A stretch of 6,812 bases of DNA from Bacillota bacterium (GCA_023409735.1 JAEYRB010000058.1:1-6812); one strand, 5' to 3'. Shown: positions 1 through 4,672, numbered from the stretch's first letter. Program-made: numbers and translations. Notes: generated by a model from the sequence alone, not told the origin.

Positions 1-33
1 GTGCTGCAGCAAGAGCACGACACTACGGTGTAA
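1..33 (+). CDS. C-terminal end of an upstream gene, possibly a DUF2975-type membrane protein (partial)
   Basis: Frame 1 is open from the window edge and ends VLQQEHDTTV at TAA (31-33), followed at once by a second in-phase TAA. The stop lies 15 nt before the next start, so the two genes are probably co-transcribed. Small YozG-like XRE regulators commonly sit directly downstream of DUF2975 membrane proteins, whose C-termini often resemble LKEENDLTI. The visible tail fits that loosely. Only ten residues are visible, so the family assignment is an inference from context, not a domain match. Confidence 0.45.
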   Translation: MLQQEHDTTV

Positions 34-48
34 TAAGGGAGGCGTGTC

Positions 49-261
49 ATGCCAATCATCATTCGATTGGATCGCGTCATGGCCGACCGCAAGATTTCTC
101 TTAACGAGCTGTCTATGCAGGTGGGCATTACGATTGCCAATCTTTCTAATCTGAAGAACGCAAAGATCAGCGCGGTAAAGCTGAGTACACTCGAAAGCAT
201 CTGCAAGGCACTCAACTGTCAGCCCGGAGATTTGATGGAGTATGTGCCGGAAAAGGTGTAG
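49..261 (+). CDS. Small XRE-family (YozG-like) helix-turn-helix regulator, 70 aa
   Basis: This is a 70-aa protein made almost entirely of one Cro/C1-type HTH domain. The helix-turn-helix spans about residues 18-37 (LNELSMQVGITIANLSNLKN). It is followed by the family hallmark STLESICKALNCQPGDLMEY (residues 46-65), typical of stand-alone YozG-like regulators. A GGGAGG ribosome binding site at 37-42 sits 6 nt before the ATG and decides the start. The length is normal for the family, and there is no ligand or dimerisation domain. It follows the upstream stop by 15 nt, suggesting an operon with a membrane partner, and an intrinsic terminator follows. Expected role: cytoplasmic DNA-binding repressor, perhaps of its own operon. 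The target is unknown. The family call is strong; the regulatory role is inferred. Confidence 0.9.
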   Translation: MPIIIRLDRVMADRKISLNELSMQVGITIANLSNLKNAKISAVKLSTLESICKALNCQPGDLMEYVPEKV

Positions 262-318
262 GAATCCGCTTAAAATAAGCCTCCACGGCCTTCATCAGTG
301 GGGGCCCTTTCAAAAGCC

Positions 319-349
319 CCGTCCTGTCTTACATGCAGGGCGGTTTTTT
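319..349 (+). terminator. Intrinsic terminator after the XRE gene, possibly bidirectional
   Basis: CCGTCCTG (319-326) pairs with CAGGGCGG (336-343), with one G-T pair and a 9-nt loop, followed by TTTTTT (344-349). It lies 58 nt past the XRE stop. On the minus strand the same stem is followed by GGGCTTTTG, a weaker U-tract, so it could also stop convergent minus-strand transcription. GGGGC (301-305) could pair with GCCCC (316-320), overlapping the foot of the terminator stem, but I would not call that attenuation. Confidence 0.8.
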
Positions 350-352
350 ACT

Positions 353-493
353 TTACTTGATTTGTAATTGAATCCGACTGCGAAGTTCAGTTATTTCATT
401 GCCTTTTTCGCGGTTACCCATGTTGTACTCATCGAGTACTTCTATTAGGAAAAATGACCAGCCATGCTTTAGCCGACTTTTCCATGTCCACAT
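353..493 (-). CDS. Doubtful small ORF, 46 aa, unknown function
   Basis: This minus-strand ORF starts MWTWKSRLKHGWSFFLIEVL and ends in a charged tail (NREKGNEITELRSRIQLQIK). I do not recognise a family. In favour: it converges on the terminator at 319-349, and an AGGAG stands at its 5' end. Against: AGGAG directly abuts this ATG, leaving no spacer. The ideally spaced ATG (483-485, 8 nt from AGGAG) is in another frame and gives only 18 codons. Deleting one T from the T5 run would join that start to the downstream frame, so the gene may be frameshifted, a leader peptide or spurious. Function unknown. Confidence 0.3.
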   Translation of the reverse strand: MWTWKSRLKHGWSFFLIEVLDEYNMGNREKGNEITELRSRIQLQIK

Positions 494-544
494 CTCCTGT
501 TTTTCGGTATTTTTCGAAACGGATCAATTTAAATTACTTTAGTC

Positions 545-572
545 AACCATATCATGCAGTGCAAATATGGTT
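545..572. promoter_or_regulatory. 28-bp hyphenated dyad in AT-rich intergenic DNA
   Basis: AACCATAT (545-552) is exactly complementary to ATATGGTT (565-572). Between them TGCA (555-558) and TGCA (560-563) pair around a single G. No T-run follows on either strand, so it is not a normal terminator. It lies 52 bp upstream of the doubtful minus ORF and about 70 bp upstream of the -35 of the SOS-box gene. An operator is possible; which gene it would serve is unclear. The rest of 494-643 is AT-rich with no ORF I would support. Confidence 0.3.
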
Positions 573-643
573 ATATATTGGATTATCCTACTTTCTCACG
601 CCTAATTTAAAATAAGTGATAGGGCCTTTTCTTTATATTCCCA

Positions 644-672
644 TTGTCAAGCAAACATGTTTTGACTATACT
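644..672 (+). promoter_or_regulatory. Sigma-A type promoter of the SOS-box gene
   Basis: The -35 element TTGTCA (644-649, 5 of 6 consensus) and -10 element TATACT (667-672, 5 of 6) are separated by exactly 17 bp. The predicted start of transcription is near 679, inside the LexA box that follows. The leader before the ATG at 698 is about 20 nt. Confidence 0.75.
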
Positions 673-685
673 GAACATACGTTCG
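672..685. promoter_or_regulatory. LexA (DinR) SOS box
   Basis: The core GAAC-ATAC-GTTC (673-684) is a complete GAAC-N4-GTTC palindrome. The 14-mer TGAACATACGTTCG matches the Bacillus consensus CGAACATATGTTCG at 12 of 14 positions. It begins right after the -10 element and covers the predicted transcription start, a position where LexA binding would block initiation. The match and placement are seen directly; binding is inferred. Confidence 0.72.
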
Positions 686-697
686 AATGGAGGGCGT

Positions 698-952
698 ATG
701 AATAAGTCAATTCCGAAAAATTACGTTGATGTAGATGTGCGGTTTTACAAAGACCGCAATCAACCAATGCCAAAAAAGATAATATGGAATGATAAAGTTT
801 ACGGGATCGATGAAATAAAGGACGTTTCCCGTGCGGCCAGCCTAAAAACTGGCGGAAGCGGCATAAGATACACGGTGCGTATCGGAAGGGAAGAACGTTA
901 TCTGTTTTGGGAAAGCACGACAACGCAAAGGTGGTTTGTGGAGCGGAAATAA
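698..952 (+). CDS. Small SOS-regulated protein of unknown function, 84 aa
   Basis: The start is ATG 698, with GGAGG at 689-693 and a 4-nt spacer. A longer reading from TTG 644 is rejected because it would begin inside the -35 element. The protein has no signal peptide or membrane segment. It is rich in alternating strand-like segments (VDVDVRFY, residues 10-17; KKIIWNDKVYGID, 26-38; RYTVRIGREERYLFWE, 57-72) and ends QRWFVERK, suggesting a small all-beta SH3-like fold. It resembles, from memory and unverified, short proteins found beside Y-family (error-prone) polymerase genes, such as the DUF6504 type, which would suit an SOS gene. No polymerase gene is in this window. It ends 3 nt before remnant repeat sequence and is more AT-rich than thrS. 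That it is a real LexA-controlled gene is likely; its molecular role is unknown. Confidence 0.85.
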   Translation: MNKSIPKNYVDVDVRFYKDRNQPMPKKIIWNDKVYGIDEIKDVSRAASLKTGGSGIRYTVRIGREERYLFWESTTTQRWFVERK

Positions 953-954
953 TT

Positions 955-976
955 CATTCAGATATCTCTTAATTGT
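955..976. repeat. Remnant of the hairpin that precedes a repeat core, matching tRNA-Leu downstream DNA
   Basis: The stretch from CATTCAGATATC to the core at 977 aligns without gaps to 4647-4668, the loop and right arm of the tRNA-Leu hairpin, with three mismatches. The left arm expected before it is missing; the SOS-box gene ends at 952 instead. So the array once extended further left, or this is an attachment-site scar. Confidence 0.55.
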
Positions 977-1167
977 TGGTGCGAATGGGGGGATTCGGAT
1001 TTTGGTCATCGGCATCGCCCTGCTTGCGTTTCACGCGGCGCACGGCGGCCTGACATAAAATCCGGGGCGGGAGAACAGTCCGCAGGACTGTTTTCTGATC
1101 CGCCCTTCGAATACTTTCAATTAAGCCAAAGCCAAAGGTACCCCTTAAAGGGGTGCCTTTGGCTTTG
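977..1167. repeat. tRNA-Leu-tailed structured repeat, unit D (full copy)
   Basis: The 89-bp core (977-1065) matches the core at 4290 at 84 of 89 positions with no indels. Its first 21 bp equal the CCA end of tRNA-Leu. Pairings on the + strand are: GGATTTTG (997-1004) with the complementary segment ending at 1064; GGGCGG (1065-1070) with CCGCCC (1100-1105), enclosing AGAACAGTCC (1072-1081) and GGACTGTTTT (1085-1094); and an outer GGGATTCG (990-997) with CGAATACT (1108-1115). The long hairpin 1128-1166 closes the unit. Unit D carries G-T pairs at 1004/1056, 1073/1093, 1139/1155 and 990/1115. These pair as G-U only in a + strand RNA, hinting at that strand. ORFs crossing it are spurious. Confidence 0.85.
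1128..1166 (-). terminator. Long hairpin between the flippase gene and repeat unit D
   Basis: Positions 1128-1144 pair with 1150-1166: 17 bp with one G-T pair and loop TTAAA. It lies about 75 nt past the minus-strand flippase stop. On the + strand it is followed by GTTTATC and on the minus strand by GGCTTAATT, so the U-tract is poor both ways. It is the end hairpin of the repeat unit and may double as a terminator for either converging gene. Confidence 0.5.
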
Positions 1168-1239
1168 TTTATCATTGACAGAATAGATATCTGATATATA
1201 ACGAGATCGTCGGAAACCAAAATGCGCCATTACAATCGT

Positions 1240-2838
1240 TCATCCTTTTGCTTGCGCCATTGGCTTCGCCCTCACCGGATCGTTGTGCAGCACCACTCGC
1301 AGCATATACGGCCATAGGCGCACCCTTAAAAGATGCAGCAATGCGATATACACGCAGATACACAGCAGCAAGCTTACGAGCAGCGCAGGTATGACAGCAA
1401 CCCCTTGCCCCGACGCGCTCAAGAAGAACAGCTGCGCACAGGCGTAAAGTATCAGCGCGCAGGCCACGGGAATGATTCCCGCATTGATAAAATGCGGGGG
1501 AGTATGTGTCTCTCTATGGATGAAAACAAACCCGGCGGATATACGCACAACATTGCCGCATATCATACCCAATATATAGCCATATACATGCAACGCCGGT
1601 ATGGCTGTGAGCACCCACACCAATGCAAACTGTATGATCTCGCCTGTCGCCGCAAGCAAAAGCACTTTCTTTTGCTTGCCGAGGCCGTTCAATATGCTGG
1701 CTGTCAGAATTAAATAATAAGTGGAAATGGTCTGTATAAACAGTGCCATTGCCAGAAACGGCGGGACAGTCTGCCCGTAAAGCAGCCCGCACATGAGCGG
1801 TATGAACGGCAGCAGCATTGCCGTGGGGGGTATCCCCAAGAGGCTCGCGGCCTCAATCCCTTTCTCGACTTTACGCGCAAGATCGCGTGAATCATTACGC
1901 GCGATACTGCCCGCTATGCTTGGCATCAGCAAGGTGCATAGCGCGCCGACAAATGCGCTCGGCAGCATCATGATGGGCAATACCATACCCGATATCAGGC
2001 CAAGCGCACTGACGGCTTCCACCCTTGTATACCCTGCCAATGCCAGCCGCAAAGGGAATATGATGACCGATATGGCGGAAAACATATTTGCCAGCACGGA
2101 GGTGAATGCAGAGGGCACAGCGATTTTTAAAAAACGACGTCGGATATCGTGCGTTGATGCAGCAGCGGTTTTTTGCCCGCGCAGGAATTTTGCACCGTAG
2201 GAAATACCCAAGAATAGTACACTGTATACTTCGCTCAGCGTCATACCCAGCAAAATCAAAAACGCCGTGTATCCATGATCGCCGTTGAGATAGCGCGTAA
2301 GCAGCATCCATGCAAGCGCAATGCGCAACAACTGCTCCCCCACCTCCGAGATTGCGGAAAACCGGACTTGCCGCGTGCCATGGAACATCGCCTTGAAAAT
2401 GTTCTCGATACCGGTGAGCAAGATGCAGACCAGTATCATCCAAAGCGCGTTTGCAGTACGCGGGTCGCCCAGTATCACGGCAGCTATTTCATCGCGCAGC
2501 AGAAGTATGGGCAGGGAGAAAGCACCTAAAAGTCCCAGAAAACAAAGCACCGCAAAACGGATGAGCTTTCGTATCCCCTTAAGATCCCCGAGGGCATACA
2601 GCCTCGCCGTCACATGTGTGACAGCGACGCAGATGCCGGACACGCATACGGACATTGCAATGGCATATACCTGTATCACCAGCGTGTATACACCCATACC
2701 TTCCGGCCCGGCAAATCTGCCCAGCAGCACGCGATATGCAAAGCCTAAAAGCAGCAGCACCATATTGGATGCCGCAAGTATCGACGCCTGATAAAAAAAG
2801 GAGCGTTTGTTAAGCAATATGGTCGCCTGCCTTCCCAT
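1240..2838 (-). CDS. Oligosaccharide flippase / SpoVB-like polysaccharide transporter, 532 aa
   Basis: This is a polytopic inner-membrane protein of the MVF/PST (RfbX, SpoVB, MurJ-like) superfamily, which flips lipid-linked sugars across the membrane. The N-terminal hallmark GRFAGPEGMGVY (residues 40-51) matches the family's GR-x-x-GPEG-x-G-x-Y signature. Hydrophobic segments recur throughout, consistent with 12-14 helices. The length is close to B. subtilis SpoVB (about 518 aa). The start ATG (2836-2838) has no clear ribosome binding site; a TTG at residue 8 preceded by GGAAGG is an alternative. The end QAKG-stop is clean, with no frameshift. It stands alone, without glycosyltransferases, so the substrate cannot be given; a sporulation or envelope role is plausible for Clostridia. 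It lies inside the block bounded by tRNA-tailed repeats, but its base composition resembles thrS rather than the AT-rich cargo. Confidence 0.88.
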   Translation of the reverse strand: MGRQATILLNKRSFFYQASILAASNMVLLLLGFAYRVLLGRFAGPEGMGVYTLVIQVYAIAMSVCVSGICVAVTHVTARLYALGDLKGIRKLIRFAVLCFLGLLGAFSLPILLLRDEIAAVILGDPRTANALWMILVCILLTGIENIFKAMFHGTRQVRFSAISEVGEQLLRIALAWMLLTRYLNGDHGYTAFLILLGMTLSEVYSVLFLGISYGAKFLRGQKTAAASTHDIRRRFLKIAVPSAFTSVLANMFSAISVIIFPLRLALAGYTRVEAVSALGLISGMVLPIMMLPSAFVGALCTLLMPSIAGSIARNDSRDLARKVEKGIEAASLLGIPPTAMLLPFIPLMCGLLYGQTVPPFLAMALFIQTISTYYLILTASILNGLGKQKKVLLLAATGEIIQFALVWVLTAIPALHVYGYILGMICGNVVRISAGFVFIHRETHTPPHFINAGIIPVACALILYACAQLFFLSASGQGVAVIPALLVSLLLCICVYIALLHLLRVRLWPYMLRVVLHNDPVRAKPMAQAKG

Positions 2839-2894
2839 GCCGTCGCCGTCCGTGCGGTGACTATATCATAGTTATGTTTTCAGGCTTCATTTTA

Positions 2895-2962
2895 CGAGGA
2901 ATCTGGTTTTCGCTGTTGCATAAACCGGGTTCCTCGTTCGTTTCGGTGAAGCAAACAGCGAA
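2895..2962 (+). other. Long hairpin with loop complementary to downstream DNA (candidate structured RNA)
   Basis: CGAGGAATCTGGTTT (2895-2909) pairs with AAACCGGGTTCCTCG (2922-2936) over 15 bp, including two T-G pairs. The loop region TTCGCTGTTGC (2909-2919) is complementary to GCAAACAGCGAA (2951-2962) with one bulged base, which would make a pseudoknot or an alternative stem. The two wobbles pair as G-U only in + strand RNA and become A-C mismatches on the minus strand, favouring a + transcript. No matching known RNA class comes to mind, and no promoter was identified. Confidence 0.35.
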
Positions 2963-3299
2963 CCGTTCCGACTTTGAAGCGATATGTGTAGTATTCAGCA
3001 TAAGTTTTTTCAATTCTTTGCAGACGGAAACAGGGCGGTTCTTTTCGACGAAGAACAAAAAGAAAAGCTCAACGAAAGGGGAGCTGGAGAAGCAAAATCA
3101 ATTATGAATGTAGCTACTGAGATCAATTAAAGTAATATATTATAAAAAAGATGAAGATGTTGAATTTGTTCGTGTTGACAACTTTCTTGAAACATGCGAT
3201 TAAGCTACCGAGAATATTTTAATTATTTAACGAGAAACGAACATCAAAACAGATAATGAAATAAAAATGCTGAGCAGTTCTCTTGTTTCTCTTTTTTGA

Positions 3300-3438
3300 A
3301 TTGATGATATAGAAAAAGCACAGTGCGAGGACTGTATTCAAAATCAGGGCACTTTATTGCTTGAGGAACCTACCATTAGATGATCTTGCCGAAATATGGG
3401 TAAGTACAGTCTTAAAATCACCATTTTTGATAGGGTAA
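3300..3438 (+). pseudogene. Possible frameshifted gene fragment
   Basis: Frame 3300-3383 reads IEKAQCEDCIQNQGTLLLEE before a stop. A second frame (3361-3438) reads LPLDDLAEIWVSTVLKSPFL before TAA. One indel near 3360-3370 would join them into a single C-terminal fragment. There is no start codon with a ribosome binding site, and the surroundings are AT-rich debris. I recognise no family; this may be chance. Confidence 0.22.
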
Positions 3439-3465
3439 TCTGTTTTCAGGGTTAAAAAGCAGGTT

Positions 3466-3506
3466 CGGGAAAACAGTCCTGCGGGCTGTTTTCCCGCCCC
3501 GGACCC
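3466..3506. repeat. Inverted fragment of the repeat family (nested hairpin only)
   Basis: CGGGAAAACAGTCC (3466-3479) pairs with GGGCTGTTTTCCCG (3483-3496) over 14 bp with one T-G pair and loop TGC. The hairpin and the flank CCCGCCCCGGA (to 3502) match the minus strand of units A and D, where the same hairpin is followed by CCCGCCCCGGA. The fragment is therefore inverted relative to the main copies and lacks the tRNA tail. It could also serve as a second terminator after the GNAT gene. Confidence 0.6.
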
Positions 3507-3509
3507 ATA

Positions 3510-3545
3510 AAAGAAAAGAAGTTCCATTCAGGTACTTCTTTCTTT
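3510..3545 (-). terminator. Intrinsic terminator of the GNAT gene
   Basis: On the minus strand AAAGAAAGAAGTACC pairs with GGAACTTCTTTTCTTT around a TGAAT loop, with one mismatch and one bulge. The 3' arm is U-rich and runs into TTTTATGG. It is about 50 nt past the GNAT stop. Confidence 0.65.
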
Positions 3546-3595
3546 GGCAGGGTAGGTGAATCTACTTGTGGTTATAATATGCGCAGAATGCTCAT

Positions 3596-4123
3596 TTAAA
3601 GCGCTTTTTCATATAGATAAAATTGGTTCAATCCATATTTACCAAGCCCTAAATCCACTTTGTTCACATAAGTAAAGCCGTATTTTTCATATAGCCTAAT
3701 AGCGGGCGTGTTGTTTTCGTAAACATCAAGCCGAATGGCTTTCGCGTGTTCATTCGTGCAATGGTGAATCGCAAAGTTCATCAAGCTTGTGCCGACTCCG
3801 CTTTTAAGGTAAGCGGGGTGAACAGCAAAGGTATGCACAACAAAAACGCTAGTGTAATCAGCGTCTACATTCCATTTAACCTTGTTGTAAGCGGGCTCAG
3901 GAATATGATTTAATACAATGGAACCAACGATTTCTTCGGCACTTTTTGCAACATAAAGGGTTCCGCTCGCAACAGCGTTTGCTGCATCTTTACGGGTTGG
4001 ATATACGCCTTTTCTCCAGCCCGGATAATTGATGTTGCACGCCAGAAAATCATTCAAATCGTCATAAAGCTTTGCGAGCTGGTCGACATCAAGTTTTGTT
4101 CCTTTTTCAATGACAATGTGCAT
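3596..4123 (-). CDS. GNAT-family N-acetyltransferase, 175 aa
   Basis: This is a single GNAT domain that would transfer an acetyl group from acetyl-CoA to an unknown amine. The N-terminal part has the PGWRKGVYPTRKDA segment (residues 34-47) found in one Firmicute GNAT subfamily. Motif A is VFVVHTFAVHPAYLKSGVGT (residues 93-112) with the pyrophosphate-binding SGVG loop. Motif B is LDVYENNTPAIRLYEKYGF (residues 122-140). The start MHIVIEKG is chosen because GGAG stands 8 nt upstream and the promoter lies about 50 nt upstream. A longer reading to 4231 would pass through the promoter into the repeat and is rejected. The gene is monocistronic, with its own promoter and terminator. It is more AT-rich than thrS, consistent with acquisition. 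Substrate unknown. Confidence 0.92.
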   Translation of the reverse strand: MHIVIEKGTKLDVDQLAKLYDDLNDFLACNINYPGWRKGVYPTRKDAANAVASGTLYVAKSAEEIVGSIVLNHIPEPAYNKVKWNVDADYTSVFVVHTFAVHPAYLKSGVGTSLMNFAIHHCTNEHAKAIRLDVYENNTPAIRLYEKYGFTYVNKVDLGLGKYGLNQFYLYEKAL

Positions 4124-4172
4124 GTGGGACACTCCGTCTCTAGAGTTATGTCGCAATATGGAATCTTGTTTC

Positions 4173-4200
4173 ATTCTACGCTGTAAACAAAAGAAGTCAA
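4173..4200 (-). promoter_or_regulatory. Sigma-A type promoter of the GNAT gene
   Basis: On the minus strand TTGACT (4195-4200) and TAGAAT (4173-4178), each 5 of 6 consensus, are 16 bp apart. The -10 ends about 50 nt before the GNAT start. The -35 begins just outside the truncated repeat unit C. Confidence 0.75.
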
Positions 4201-4213
4201 CCCTTCTTGGAGC

Positions 4214-4289
4214 TAACTTCCGCCCTTCCAATCCCCTCGAACTTAAAACCCAAAGCCGTATACGTCCATAAACGGGGCGTATACGGCTT
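4214..4289. repeat. tRNA-Leu-tailed structured repeat, unit C (truncated, core lost)
   Basis: CCGCCCTTCCAATCCCCTC (4220-4238) matches the 3' part of unit A (4599-4617) with three changes. The end hairpin 4250-4264/4278-4292 follows: 15 bp with no mismatch and a 13-nt loop, its last bases being the TGG of the next core. The 89-bp core and most of the nested hairpin that should lie to the left are absent, replaced by the GNAT upstream DNA. Confidence 0.75.
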
Positions 4290-4475
4290 TGGTGCGAATG
4301 GGGGGATTCGGATTTTGGTCATCGGCATCGCCCTGCTTGCATTCCATGCCGCGCACGGCGGCCTGACACAAAATCCGGCCGCTAAAAACGCTCCGTTGGA
4401 GCGTTTTTGCCACTGTGCGGCCGCGGCTTCGAATCCCTTCCATAATATCGCCCCATAAAGGGGCGCCCATGGCTT
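4290..4475. repeat. tRNA-Leu-tailed structured repeat, unit B
   Basis: The 89-bp core (4290-4378) differs from unit A's core by one base. The nested hairpin has entirely different arms yet still pairs: AAAAACGCTCC (4384-4394) with GGAGCGTTTTT (4398-4408), 11 bp, inside GGCCGC (4377-4382) with GCGGCC (4417-4422). The outer pair GGGATTCG (4303-4310) with CGAATCCC (4430-4437) is exact. The end hairpin is weaker: CGCCCC (4449-4454) with GGGGCG (4460-4465). Confidence 0.9.
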
Positions 4476-4668
4476 TGGTGTGAATGGGGGGATTCGGATT
4501 TTGGTCATCGGCATCGCCCTGCTTGCATTCCATGCCGCGCACGGCGGCCTGACACAAAATCCGGGGCGGGAAAACAGTCCGCTGGACTGTTTTCTTAACC
4601 GCCCTTCGAATCCCTTCAATTACTAAACCAACAATTAAGGGGTATCCATTCGGATACCCCTTAATTGT
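4476..4668. repeat. tRNA-Leu-tailed structured repeat, unit A (abuts tRNA-Leu)
   Basis: The core is 4476-4564. Within it GATTTTG (4497-4503) pairs with CAAAATC (4555-4561). The nested hairpin is GGGCGG (4564-4569) with CCGCCC (4599-4604), enclosing AAAACAGTCC (4571-4580) and GGACTGTTTT (4584-4593). The outer pair is GGGATTCG (4489-4496) with CGAATCCC (4607-4614). The three helices meet with almost no unpaired bases, a three-way junction. The tRNA-like tail carries one change (TTCAC instead of TTCGC before CA on the minus strand). The closing hairpin 4627-4672 runs into the true tRNA CCA end. Confidence 0.9.
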
Positions 4669-4672
4669 TGGT
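4627..4672 (-). terminator. 21-bp perfect hairpin at the tRNA-Leu 3' end
   Basis: ACCAACAATTAAGGGGTATC and one more C (minus strand, from 4672) pairs without mismatch with 4627-4647 around a 4-nt loop. The stem includes ACC of the tRNA CCA end. The minus-strand tail after it is TTAGTAATT, a weak U-tract, so termination is plausible but not certain. It is also the end hairpin of repeat unit A. Confidence 0.6.

Larger units (their letters stand above)
2839..3595. other. Long intergenic region without a convincing gene
   Basis: Positions 2839-2892 are the flippase upstream region, with a weak TATGAT-like -10 on the minus strand and no good -35. Positions 2895-2962 hold a strong hairpin. ORFs crossing 2861-3107 on both strands (65 and 77 codons) lack ribosome binding sites and are not supported. 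Positions 3108-3440 are strikingly AT-rich and hold only scraps of open frame. One of them (3114-3203) reads VIYYKKDEDVEFVRVDNFL and looks protein-like. Positions 3466-3506 carry a fragment of the repeat family and 3510-3545 the GNAT terminator. The AT-rich stretch looks like degraded acquired DNA. Confidence 0.6.

Noticed and set aside
969..1220. 83-codon minus ORF over repeat unit D
   Set aside because: Same repeat-derived peptide, no start signals, and it ignores the hairpins.
2861..2873. ACTAT-GAT-ATAGT dyad and TATGAT -10-like box upstream of the flippase
   Set aside because: No acceptable -35 at 16-18 bp, and a 5-bp AT-rich dyad is easily chance.
2874..3107. 77-codon + ORF and 65-codon minus ORF (2861-3058)
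   Set aside because: Neither has a ribosome binding site, the minus one needs a TTG start, and both overlap the strong hairpin at 2895-2936. Kept only as a structured region.
4290..4564. Interpretation of the repeat cores as tRNA pseudogenes
   Set aside because: Only the last 21 bases match a tRNA; there is no 5' acceptor half, D arm or anticodon arm, and the rest is a different conserved structure.
977..4668. Interpretation of the repeats as a CRISPR array
   Set aside because: Repeats are about 190 bp, with internal structure and no short unique spacers; no cas genes.
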